Numbered from the stretch's first letter, positions 1-6,013 are shown. The stretch: 6,013 nucleotides of DNA from CAZOLI01 sp964580675 (GCA_964580675.1 CAZOLI010000099.1:1-6013); one strand, 5' to 3'. Notes: generated by a model from the sequence alone, not told the origin. A program made the numbers and translations.

Positions 1-6
1 CGTACC

Positions 7-804
7 ATGCCACCGAAAAACACCTCTCCTCTACTCCGTCAATTGTTGATCTTCATCGTCGGGGTTGGGCTGATGGCCTGCTCCGCTCCGGAAACGGGAA
101 CCAGCCGGAACGGGAATTCCAGTAACCGGGGAAACGGCGGAAAAAACAATGTCACGGCAAAATCACTCCTGGACACGTATCAGAACCGGCGGAAGAACGT
201 AAAGGATTTCCGGATGGTGGCGGAGATGAAGGTCGTCACCAAACAGGGGGACACCGCCGCCCAAACGTCCACGTCGAGGATTTCACTGACAACGAAAGGA
301 AACCGGATTCTGTTCGAGGCGCGAAGTCTCGATGCACAAAACCAGAACGGGAACCGAGCATTTGGCTCCAACGGCCGTGTAACCTGGATGCAGAGAGGGG
401 ACCGCCTGAAAAAATGGGTCCTCAAAGACACGGAGGCCACCCGGAAGAAAGACCTCAAAAAAAGGAAGAGCAAACTGAGAAACTTATTCCACCCCTACGA
501 CATCGCGTCCCTGCCCAACACCGTCCGATCCCGAATCGGCGTAAAGGTAAATCCGGAGGAACTGAACTGGACCACGAGCCACAACGACGACCTGCAGCGT
601 TTAAAGGGATCCAAAAAGACAGGCCGGCAAACCGTGACCGTTGATATTCTTCTGGACCCGGACACCCTGAAACCGAAGGAGCGCTCGTATCACCTCGTGG
701 CAAAAGCCGGAAAGAAAACCCGAAAAACAACGATCCGGCTGCAGATTCAGAAACTAACAGCCCCGCCGGAAGTGGACGACGCGATGTTTGACCCCCCGGA
801 GTAG
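7..804 (+). CDS. LolA-like putative outer-membrane lipoprotein
   Basis: Predicted 265-residue secreted lipoprotein. The N-terminus has a positively charged start (K4, R11), a hydrophobic stretch at about 9-24 and a lipobox L22-M23-A24-C25, so C25 should be lipidated. Residue +2 is Ser, not Asp, which in proteobacterial Lol rules favours the outer membrane. Residues 27-48 are a Gly/Asn/Ser-rich linker. From about 51 to 265 the pattern resembles the LolA/LolB lipoprotein-carrier fold: an opening helix (SLLDTYQNRRKNVKDF), alternating beta strands, a late strand VDILLDPDTLKPKE and the ending DDAMFDPPE. That is a fold-level resemblance, not a confident family assignment. The central part (about 134-160) is very rich in Lys and Arg. 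The ATG is only 6 bases from the window edge and the frame is open upstream, but the signal peptide fits this start. No Shine-Dalgarno can be judged. It converges on the minus-strand gene with a 15-bp gap and no obvious terminator hairpin between them. It may chaperone lipids or lipoproteins or be structural; function is unproven. Confidence 0.8.
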   Translation: MPPKNTSPLLRQLLIFIVGVGLMACSAPETGTSRNGNSSNRGNGGKNNVTAKSLLDTYQNRRKNVKDFRMVAEMKVVTKQGDTAAQTSTSRISLTTKGNRILFEARSLDAQNQNGNRAFGSNGRVTWMQRGDRLKKWVLKDTEATRKKDLKKRKSKLRNLFHPYDIASLPNTVRSRIGVKVNPEELNWTTSHNDDLQRLKGSKKTGRQTVTVDILLDPDTLKPKERSYHLVAKAGKKTRKTTIRLQIQKLTAPPEVDDAMFDPPE

Positions 805-819
805 TTGCCTTCGTCCCTG

Positions 820-3153
820 TTATTTTCCTTCACCCCTGATCCGCCTGATGGCCTCCTTCGCCCGATTCGCGTAAGAGGTGTCGGGATATTTTTTCAGGAG
901 CTTCCGGTACTTTTCCAGGGCGCTTCTGTTCATGTCGTTCTTTTCGTAGTTGGAGCCCAGATCCCAGAGCTTTCGGGCTTCCTTTAATTTTTTCGCCCGG
1001 CTACGAAGAGGTTTGGCCCGCTGGGCTTCGGGGGTCTCTTTGTATCGACGAATCAACCGTTCAAGGGCGGACAGCGCTCTATCAAAGTCGTTCTCCTCAA
1101 TTCGTTTTTTTCCTTTCTTCAACAGTTCCTTTGCGCGTTTCCTGAGGTGTTCCCGGTCATCCTCGCCGGGGCGTCTGCCGGTAAACGCATTGCTGTATCG
1201 ATAATACACTTCCAGGGTCATCGTGTTCAGCGCCGTCGCCGCGACGCGGCCCGCGTGCCTGATCCACTCCCCGGACGGATCCCATGATCCTTCTTCGTGT
1301 CCCGAAGAATCCTGATTCTTCAGAAGAACGTTCTTCATTGCACTGTTCCACTTCTCCCACATGTCCGGCCGGGGTTCCGGGCTCGTGGGGCCGGCGTACA
1401 TGTAAAGAGCCAGCGTCCCATAGTACCAGTAGAAGAAATTCCGGCTATTCGTGTTCTGCCAGTTCGGTGGATGACGCATCAGCTGTTCGGCGTGCTTCAT
1501 GAGCACCCGGTCGTCCACGTCCTGCTCAACCAGTTCTCGAACCACCATGCCAACAGGAATGTTGGCGATGCGCCGCCACCGCAACTGTTTTCTCAAATGT
1601 TTATATCCAACCACACCCGTTTCTTCGTGGGTAACGCGCCGAACAAAAGACATCGCGTCTTTGTATGATTTTTCCCGCACGGAGAGCCCGGCAATCTCCG
1701 CCGATTTCAGGGCCATCACACACCAGCCCGTAACAGAGGTATCGTTTTTCCCGGATTGATAAAAATATCGCCATCCTGCTCCGCCGTTCTGGGCGTTCTG
1801 CAGAAATTGTACTCCCTTCCGGGCCGGTTTCTCGAAGCGGTCGTCGGAGGTCATTCCGTACGCCTCCGCAAGGGCCATCGTGGACAGGGCATTGTTGTAC
1901 ATGGACCCCCAGTCGGACGTGGTGAACGAACCGTTGAGTTCCTGATGTTCACGGAGCCAGTTCAGGCCGTCTTCCACGACCGAACCAAAATTGATCCCGT
2001 CGTGGGTTTCGGTGGATGCGGGCGTAAAACCAGCACCGAGAAACGCAAGAAGCGCCAGGCTCGTTACACCCGGTCGGAAATTCTGTGCCTTCTCTTTCCG
2101 GGCATTGCTTTTGATAATGTAATTGTCGCACCCCTGTCCCGGGCATTGTTTCGAGAACGTTACCGGATCCCACTTGCCGCTCGAGGATTGATGCTTCGCG
2201 AGCCAGATAAGGCCGTCGAGAACAGCCCGGTCCGTTCCGGAATGACCGCCCCCTTCCCCGAACTGTTGCCGGCTTCCGTAAACGCTTCCGCCTCCTCCCT
2301 CTCCTCCTTCTTTTCCCCCTCCGCCCAAACCGATGGTTTTTTCAAACACACGGTCGGAGTTCTTTGAACGGGTCTGAAAATCCCGGCGCGGGCCGCTGTT
2401 CTTTTTCTTTTTTTGTTTGTTCTCGCGTTCCTCGTTTTGTTGCAGCAAATTATCCGTATCCGTCCGAACGTCCGGGTCCTCCGAACGGTTCTCACGAAAC
2501 GGATCTTTTACGTCCGGTTTCTCGGGTTCCTCAAAATCCAGCTCGCGGTCCTCCTCCGGGTCCGAAAGACTGACCGACAGAGACGAATCCACAACCTCCT
2601 GTTGATACACGTAAAAATGAGCAAATACCCAGAGAAGAACCAGGTGAATCAGTATGGAGGTGCCGAAAAACAGTACGCGCCAGGCAAATGCCGAGCGGGT
2701 AATCCGGCGAAACAGGGACGACACCGTTTCGCGCAGTTGCGAAATTGATCCGGACAGGAGGGGAATACGGTCGTGCGATTCATCGTCCGATCCATGATCG
2801 GCATCCCGCAAACGAACGGCCGGTCCGGTTTCCTCCTGGCCGGCCTTCGCCTCCTCTTCTGACCCGATCACCAACCGGCAGGAACCAATTCGGACGACGT
2901 CCCCGCGTTCTACTTCACGAATACGAACCGGGCCTTCGCTGCTGTTGTTTTCGGACCCCCCGGAACCGGACCACGCCAGAAACAGATTGCCGTCATGAGC
3001 GAGGAGGTCCGCCGCGTGGTCGGGCACGCCATCACGATCCATTCTGATTCGACAATCGGCCCCGCTTCCGATGTCAACACGTCCTTCGTCGGCAAGCCAA
3101 TAAAAAGTTCGGGCCTCCGACGCTCCCGGCTGAAATGTTTGTATGCGAATCAT
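820..3153 (-). CDS. FHA-like / single TM / alpha-alpha toroid (squalene-cyclase-type repeats) / TPR membrane protein
   Basis: A 777-residue protein. Residues 1-100 look like a degenerate FHA domain: RVDIGSGADCRIRM matches the IGR..DC.I pattern with the Arg replaced by Ser, and GDVVRIGSCRLVI matches the closing strands. Residues 158-182 form one hydrophobic transmembrane helix. Residues 195-260 are an acidic then Lys-rich linker, and 275-305 a Gly-rich hinge. Residues 305-655 form an alpha-alpha toroid of the prenyltransferase/squalene-oxidase class, with QW-like motifs HQSSSGKW (321-328), HQELNGSF (403-410), QNGGAGW (455-461) and QDSSGHEEGSW (614-624). Segments such as DTSVTGWCVMALKSAEIAGL and MTLEVYYRY resemble, from memory, a large planctomycete family. 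Residues 667-777 hold two TPR-like repeats, with KKYPDTSYANRAK as in BamD/YbgF-type repeats. With the FHA part cytoplasmic, the toroid and TPRs would lie outside the inner membrane. The ATG is fixed by an in-frame TGA 27 bases upstream; AAGGGG lies 4 bases before it. A typical terpene-cyclase function is doubtful; a binding or scaffold role is likelier. Confidence 0.9.
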   Translation of the reverse strand: MIRIQTFQPGASEARTFYWLADEGRVDIGSGADCRIRMDRDGVPDHAADLLAHDGNLFLAWSGSGGSENNSSEGPVRIREVERGDVVRIGSCRLVIGSEEEAKAGQEETGPAVRLRDADHGSDDESHDRIPLLSGSISQLRETVSSLFRRITRSAFAWRVLFFGTSILIHLVLLWVFAHFYVYQQEVVDSSLSVSLSDPEEDRELDFEEPEKPDVKDPFRENRSEDPDVRTDTDNLLQQNEERENKQKKKKNSGPRRDFQTRSKNSDRVFEKTIGLGGGGKEGGEGGGGSVYGSRQQFGEGGGHSGTDRAVLDGLIWLAKHQSSSGKWDPVTFSKQCPGQGCDNYIIKSNARKEKAQNFRPGVTSLALLAFLGAGFTPASTETHDGINFGSVVEDGLNWLREHQELNGSFTTSDWGSMYNNALSTMALAEAYGMTSDDRFEKPARKGVQFLQNAQNGGAGWRYFYQSGKNDTSVTGWCVMALKSAEIAGLSVREKSYKDAMSFVRRVTHEETGVVGYKHLRKQLRWRRIANIPVGMVVRELVEQDVDDRVLMKHAEQLMRHPPNWQNTNSRNFFYWYYGTLALYMYAGPTSPEPRPDMWEKWNSAMKNVLLKNQDSSGHEEGSWDPSGEWIRHAGRVAATALNTMTLEVYYRYSNAFTGRRPGEDDREHLRKRAKELLKKGKKRIEENDFDRALSALERLIRRYKETPEAQRAKPLRSRAKKLKEARKLWDLGSNYEKNDMNRSALEKYRKLLKKYPDTSYANRAKEAIRRIRGEGK

Positions 3154-3193
3154 ACGACCCCTTGTGGTTGTAACCCGAAATCAACAGGCATCC

Positions 3194-3275
3194 CGGGAGA
3201 ATGGAATGAACACCGATTATTTTTGCAAAATGCGGGAGAAATTCCAAATTTTGCCCCCTCAAAAAGAACACCGAT
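3194..3275. repeat. Two-part direct repeat in the divergent intergenic region
   Basis: The octamer CGGGAGAA occurs at 3194-3201 and 3233-3240, and the decamer GAACACCGAT at 3208-3217 and 3266-3275. The two words keep the same order in both copies but are separated by 6 bases in the first and 25 in the second. Between the copies lies the perfect palindrome TTTTGCAAAA (3221-3230). The block sits between the start of the minus-strand FHA/toroid gene and the rightward promoter, so the words could be regulator-binding sites for either transcript or relics of a small duplication. The repeats are directly visible; any regulatory role is inference. Confidence 0.45.
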
Positions 3276-3290
3276 CCTCTTCCGTTATGG

Positions 3291-3318
3291 TTGACAGTGT
3301 CCTGTAATTGTCCATAAT
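3291..3318 (+). promoter_or_regulatory. Sigma70-type promoter for the ABC transporter operon
   Basis: A perfect -35 hexamer TTGACA (3291-3296) is followed after 16 bases by CATAAT (3313-3318), which matches five of six positions of the TATAAT consensus. Transcription would begin near 3325, leaving a leader of roughly 110 bases before the ATPase start at 3437. It is the only near-consensus promoter I can find in the 283-bp divergent region. I found no equally good match for the leftward gene. Promoter consensus outside proteobacteria is often looser, so the match is suggestive rather than proven. Confidence 0.55.
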
Positions 3319-3387
3319 GGGCCTCGGAATGATCACTGCAACGCATCAGACGATCCAAACCGGGAAGGGGGCCTGAATCGATCATGC
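3319..3387. repeat. Imperfect direct repeat just downstream of the -10 box
   Basis: The two copies are at 3319-3339 and 3369-3387, about 50 bp apart. They share the order GGGCCT, GAAT, GATCA, TGC and differ only by short insertions (CG after GGGCCT and C before TGC in copy 1; C before GATCA in copy 2). Copy 1 covers the predicted transcription start and copy 2 lies in the leader. ATGATC (3329-3334) and GATCAT (3380-3385) are also inverted relative to each other. An operator pair is possible but not shown. Confidence 0.4.
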
Positions 3388-3436
3388 TCATTCTATTACT
3401 TCGATAATAATTTCGTTTTCTGCCCGATACAATTCT

Positions 3437-4393
3437 ATGAATCAGGCATCAAACGGTCCCGCCATTTCCTGCACCGGACTGAAAAAAACCTACAGGAGCT
3501 GGTTCGGTGATAACGTCGATGCCCTGAAAGGTCTTGATCTTTCCGTTCCCCGACAAACGGTGTACGGTCTGCTCGGACCAAACGGAGCCGGCAAAACCAC
3601 GTTCGTGAAGTGTCTTCTCGGTCTCGTTCGAATAACCGGGGGCAGTGCGACGTTGCTGGGAGAGGACGTGCCCGCTCGGGAGGTTCGGTACCGGGTCGGG
3701 TACCTGCCCGAAGGCCACCAGATTCCCGGACACCTGAAAGGACGCCAGGCGCTTTCCTATTACGGCCGGCTGAACGGGGCCGGCCCGGAGGACATATCCC
3801 GGCGCGGAGAAGAATTCATGGAACGGCTGGAGATTAAGGATTGGCGCAACAAAAAAGTAAAAACGTACTCCAAAGGCATGAAACAGCGGCTGGGCATCGT
3901 CCAGGCGCTGATCGCCGATCCGGACATCCTCTTTCTGGACGAACCAACGGACGGCGTGGATCCCATGGGACGGAAAACCATCCGAAATCTGCTGGAAGAA
4001 ATGAAGGACGAAGGCAAAACGATCTTTATCAACAGCCACATCCTCACCGAGCTGGAACTGATCTGTGACCGGGTGGCCATCCTGAAGGAGGGAGAACTGG
4101 TTCGGGAAGGTCCCCTCGACGAACTACGGGAAACCGGCGTTCGGTACCGATTCCGAATTGCCGGCGACCTGCCGGATCCGGTAGCGGACCGCCTTGAACG
4201 GGACGGGTTCGACTGGCAGCGAACGGAGAACGGATTTGAGGTTGAACTGGAAAACGAGGACGAGGATCTGAACAACGTCCAAAACATCCTCCGGAAACAC
4301 GAGGTAAACATTCGGGAGATGACCTCCGTAGAGGAAGGCCTTGAGGACCTTTTCATCGACGCCGTTTCCGAAGAGGAGAACCAGGAACAATGA
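3437..4393 (+). CDS. ABC transporter ATP-binding protein (CcmA/NatA type)
   Basis: A 318-residue cytoplasmic ATPase that powers the permease encoded next to it. Visible motifs, in order: Walker A GPNGAGKT (47-54); a Q-loop region GYLPEGHQ in which Glu-92 takes the usual Gln position, common in this subfamily; signature YSKGMKQRLG (144-153); Walker B ILFLDEP (164-170) with catalytic E169; D-loop TDGVDP (171-176); and H-loop His-201. All residues needed for ATP hydrolysis are present. Residues about 235-315 form the acidic accessory C-terminal region typical of CcmA-type ATPases of ABC-2 exporters, with an acidic tail EEENQEQ. The ATG is the only plausible start: no ATG, GTG or TTG codon lies between it and the in-frame TGA at 3374-3376. 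No Shine-Dalgarno precedes it; the preceding bases are pyrimidine- and AT-rich. It overlaps the permease gene by 4 bases. The substrate cannot be read from this subunit. Confidence 0.95.
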   Translation: MNQASNGPAISCTGLKKTYRSWFGDNVDALKGLDLSVPRQTVYGLLGPNGAGKTTFVKCLLGLVRITGGSATLLGEDVPAREVRYRVGYLPEGHQIPGHLKGRQALSYYGRLNGAGPEDISRRGEEFMERLEIKDWRNKKVKTYSKGMKQRLGIVQALIADPDILFLDEPTDGVDPMGRKTIRNLLEEMKDEGKTIFINSHILTELELICDRVAILKEGELVREGPLDELRETGVRYRFRIAGDLPDPVADRLERDGFDWQRTENGFEVELENEDEDLNNVQNILRKHEVNIREMTSVEEGLEDLFIDAVSEEENQEQ

Positions 4394-5751
4394 GAGCCTA
4401 CCTCGCCGTTGTCGAAAACCTGTTCTGGGACCTCCTGGATCGGAAGTCGTTCTGGATTTTCCTCGTACCCACCGTGATCTGCGGGCTGCTCCCGCTACTG
4501 GTCGGGTTCAAGGAATTTTCGGACCGGGAAAAAGAAAAAGAAGCAATAAAGAACGTCCTTCGATTCGGACAGTCGGACTCCTTCTCGAACTGGGACCGCG
4601 AATCCCTTCCCGGCGGAGGTGCCTCCTATACCGTGGACTTTGAAATTTCCCCCCCTGGTGGCATCGGCCCCATGATTTTACCGGGACTGCAGCCGGAACG
4701 TCTGAAGGACATCGGGGAGAAAACCGGGGTACGAAACCTGAATTTCTCGGATGCCGAATTAACGATTTCGCGCGGAGACCTCGCGGAGACGGTACAGCTA
4801 TCAACCGCCGACCTCAATCAGCTCGATCCCGAGAAAGCAGGACTCGGGCAATCCGACATGATTGGAGATCGTTTTCCGGAGGTGATTCAAAACAAATTCG
4901 AGAAAGACGAAATAACGAACCTGTTTTCGAAGCGAACCTGGCGGGACCTTTCCGAGGAGGTCAACCTCACCTTTTCGGCCAGGATTTCCTACGAGGTCAA
5001 ATCCGGTGACGTCGTGGCCACGAAAGTATTGCTTCCCGGGACGGACGAGGAATGGAAACAACCCATGTCAACCACGGATCTGGTAACCCGAATCCAGCAC
5101 CTTATGATCAACTACATCGCCGGATGGGGTGGGGTCATCATTGCCATTATCATTACCTCCAACATCGTTCCGTCGATGTTTGAGGAGGGGACCGTGGAGC
5201 TGCACTTCACGAAAGGGACCCCACGATGGACCGTTTTCCTCGGATATTTCACGGGGGCCGGAATGTTTTTTGGCCTGCTCACTTTTGTGTTTATATTTCT
5301 AAGCACGATTTGCTTCTCCCTTCGAGCCGGCGTGCACAATTATCACCTCCTGCTGACCATCCTTCCGCTGGTTCTGATGTACTTCGTGGTGTATGCCATG
5401 GCGGCATTTCTGGGTGTTCTCCTCGAAAACGGCATCGTGGGCATTGTAGGTTCCCTGTTTGGATGGGTCTGCCTGTACGTGGTCCGAGGGGGCCAGGAAA
5501 CCATCAACAAATATTTGCCGTCGGGATCGGAGGACGTTGTGGAATTCCTTTCGACCATTCTGCCCTCGCCGGGAGAACTCAAAATATTAACCTGGCGACT
5601 CATCGAGCGGTACGTGGAACTTTCCCCCATGATGAAAAGTCAACTGCCGTCGGAACCGGAAACAACTCTTCAAATCTTCCTTTCCTCGTTCGGGTTCATT
5701 CTGGTGTTTGTGGTGGCCTCCATCGCCGTACTGTACCGGAAAGAATTTTAG
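4390..5751 (+). CDS. ABC-2 type permease with large extracytoplasmic loop
   Basis: A 453-residue membrane subunit, partner of the upstream ATPase. Predicted hydrophobic helices lie at about 21-40, 241-260, 279-306, 318-345, 347-366 and 428-448, giving six spans. Helices 1 and 2 are separated by roughly 200 polar residues (41-240) that should lie outside the membrane, an arrangement seen in NatB/ABC-2 exporters. After helix 2 the segment PSMFEEGTVELHFTKGTPRW matches the cytoplasmic coupling region of ABC-2 permeases (usual form: E.GT.E...TKP.SR), here with Gly-Thr where Pro-Ile/Val-Ser is common. Residues 367-427 form a second, smaller polar loop. The start ATG overlaps the ATPase stop in an ATGA, implying translational coupling. 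AGGAG at 4374-4378 (11 bases upstream) could act as a ribosome site. Substrate unknown; candidates include a lipid, peptide, ion or drug. No clear terminator follows directly. Confidence 0.92.
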   Translation: MRAYLAVVENLFWDLLDRKSFWIFLVPTVICGLLPLLVGFKEFSDREKEKEAIKNVLRFGQSDSFSNWDRESLPGGGASYTVDFEISPPGGIGPMILPGLQPERLKDIGEKTGVRNLNFSDAELTISRGDLAETVQLSTADLNQLDPEKAGLGQSDMIGDRFPEVIQNKFEKDEITNLFSKRTWRDLSEEVNLTFSARISYEVKSGDVVATKVLLPGTDEEWKQPMSTTDLVTRIQHLMINYIAGWGGVIIAIIITSNIVPSMFEEGTVELHFTKGTPRWTVFLGYFTGAGMFFGLLTFVFIFLSTICFSLRAGVHNYHLLLTILPLVLMYFVVYAMAAFLGVLLENGIVGIVGSLFGWVCLYVVRGGQETINKYLPSGSEDVVEFLSTILPSPGELKILTWRLIERYVELSPMMKSQLPSEPETTLQIFLSSFGFILVFVVASIAVLYRKEF

Positions 5752-5861
5752 GGCTTCCCACCTTCCCCTCCTCAGCGGAGACCACAGACCCAACCCCCCG
5801 ATGCTCAATCCGGGTCTTCACAAAATCTCTTGATCATAATCCTGATCCTGATCTCCAAAAG

Positions 5862-5881
5862 CCCGCTCGCTTACGCTCGGG
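5862..5881. repeat. GC-rich symmetric hairpin; dispersed repeat or bidirectional terminator candidate
   Basis: The element reads CCCG-CT-CG-CTTA-CG-CT-CGGG. CCCG pairs with CGGG and CG with CG around a CTTA loop, with a CT/CT internal mismatch. It also contains CGCTCG twice, separated by CTTA. AAAA lies one base to the left and GGTTT directly to the right, so on the minus strand it would be followed by C then TTTT. That could give a weak terminator in both directions. It lies 110 bases past the permease stop. The form is reminiscent of GAGCGTAAGCGAG-type intergenic elements that I recall from planctomycete genomes, which needs a genome-wide check. Confidence 0.45.
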
Positions 5882-5937
5882 GGTTTCCACACGAGCCTCA
5901 TCAAAAGTTGGGCCAGCAATAAGAGAACGAAACGGTG

Positions 5938-5982
5938 AGGAGAACAGAAGCCAGGAGAGGAGAAGATCACGGCCACAGGAGA
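5938..5982. repeat. Purine-rich AGGAGA repeats (TCTCCT on the minus strand)
   Basis: Four copies of AGGAGA begin at 5938, 5953, 5958 and 5977 inside a purine-rich stretch. On the opposite strand they give a pyrimidine run of TCTCCT and CTGGCTTCTG words. Such stretches occur in intergenic decaying repeat material in several phyla. No coding or RNA function is apparent. Confidence 0.35.
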
Positions 5983-6013
5983 TCGTACTGGAACCCCCGA
6001 TCTACGACCGGAT

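Larger units (their letters stand above)
5752..6013. other. Non-coding, repeat-rich 3' intergenic region
   Basis: No gene of convincing length is seen on either strand in these 262 bases. Near the operon end there is a 6-bp inverted repeat, AGACCC (5786-5791) and GGGTCT (5812-5817), with a 20-base loop and no T-run; it is at best a weak terminator. Then come TGATCATAAT and a tandem CCTGAT pair (5831-5852), a GC-rich symmetric hairpin (5862-5881) and a purine-rich tail with AGGAGA repeats (5938-5982). Another inverted repeat, AGATCG/CGATCT, lies at 5980-5985 and 5998-6003. This texture resembles dispersed intergenic repeat material rather than a gene. A GTG-initiated frame from 5935 runs off the window but is Arg-rich, lacks a Shine-Dalgarno and is not called. 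Confidence 0.6.

Noticed and set aside
786..835. Bidirectional terminator between the convergent genes
   Set aside because: The 15-bp gap and flanking ends show no stem with a T-run on either strand.
1756..2367. A 203-codon open frame on the plus strand inside the FHA/toroid gene
   Set aside because: It lies opposite a clearly conserved toroid-coding region, has no recognisable domain and is low in structure-like patterns; it is an antisense shadow.
3154..3290. Promoter for the leftward FHA/toroid gene
   Set aside because: AATAAT (reverse of 3216-3221) and TTGGAA are present but about 20 bases apart, and TTGCAA lacks a good -10 partner; no call is justified.
3426..3433. TACAAT just before the ATPase start as an alternative -10 box
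   Set aside because: No acceptable -35 sequence lies 15-19 bases upstream, and the TTGACA/CATAAT pair is far better.
3449..4039. A 196-codon open frame on the minus strand opposite the ABC ATPase
   Set aside because: The opposite strand encodes all canonical ABC motifs, so this frame is a by-product of its codon use.
5935..6013. GTG-initiated frame running off the right edge
   Set aside because: The translation is Arg-rich and biased by the AGGAGA repeats, with no Shine-Dalgarno and no recognisable signal or domain.
1..6013. CRISPR array, tRNA, rRNA, transposase or integrase
   Set aside because: No regularly spaced identical repeats, no cloverleaf or rRNA-like sequence and no mobile-element protein is seen on either strand.

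Overview
The window carries four protein-coding genes and no recognisable RNA gene, insertion sequence or CRISPR array. The best guess for the host is a planctomycete or another PVC-superphylum bacterium. This rests on recalled family knowledge, not a search. The long minus-strand gene has the layout of planctomycete 'prenyltransferase/squalene-oxidase repeat' proteins: a membrane anchor, an acidic linker, a Gly-rich hinge and an alpha-alpha toroid. The ABC permease has the EEGTVEL...TKG segment that I associate with planctomycete ABC-2 permeases. Weak or absent Shine-Dalgarno sequences and the intergenic GC-rich 'CGCTCG-CTTA-CGCTCG' element fit the same picture. A related phylum cannot be excluded.

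Layout: (1) 7-804 (+) encodes a small LolA-like lipoprotein. (2) 820-3153 (-) converges on it with a 15-bp gap and encodes a 777-residue single-pass membrane protein with four parts: a degenerate FHA-like domain, a transmembrane helix, an alpha-alpha toroid and C-terminal TPR-like repeats. (3) 3154-3436 is a 283-bp divergent control region. It holds a near-consensus sigma70-type promoter reading rightward (TTGACA, 16 bp, CATAAT) and two different pairs of direct repeats. (4) 3437-4393 and 4390-5751 (+) form a two-gene operon with an ATGA overlap. It encodes an ABC ATPase and an ABC-2 type permease with a large extracytoplasmic loop, an export system of the CcmA/NatA type with unknown substrate. 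(5) 5752-6013 is non-coding and rich in short repeats, and resembles dispersed intergenic repeat material.

All products are predicted to act in or at the cell envelope: a lipoprotein, a membrane-anchored toroid protein and an exporter. The sequence does not prove a shared pathway. The two most worthwhile observations are the FHA-TM-toroid-TPR architecture of the minus-strand gene and the repeat-flanked promoter of the ABC operon. I saw no convincing evidence of an entirely new system.
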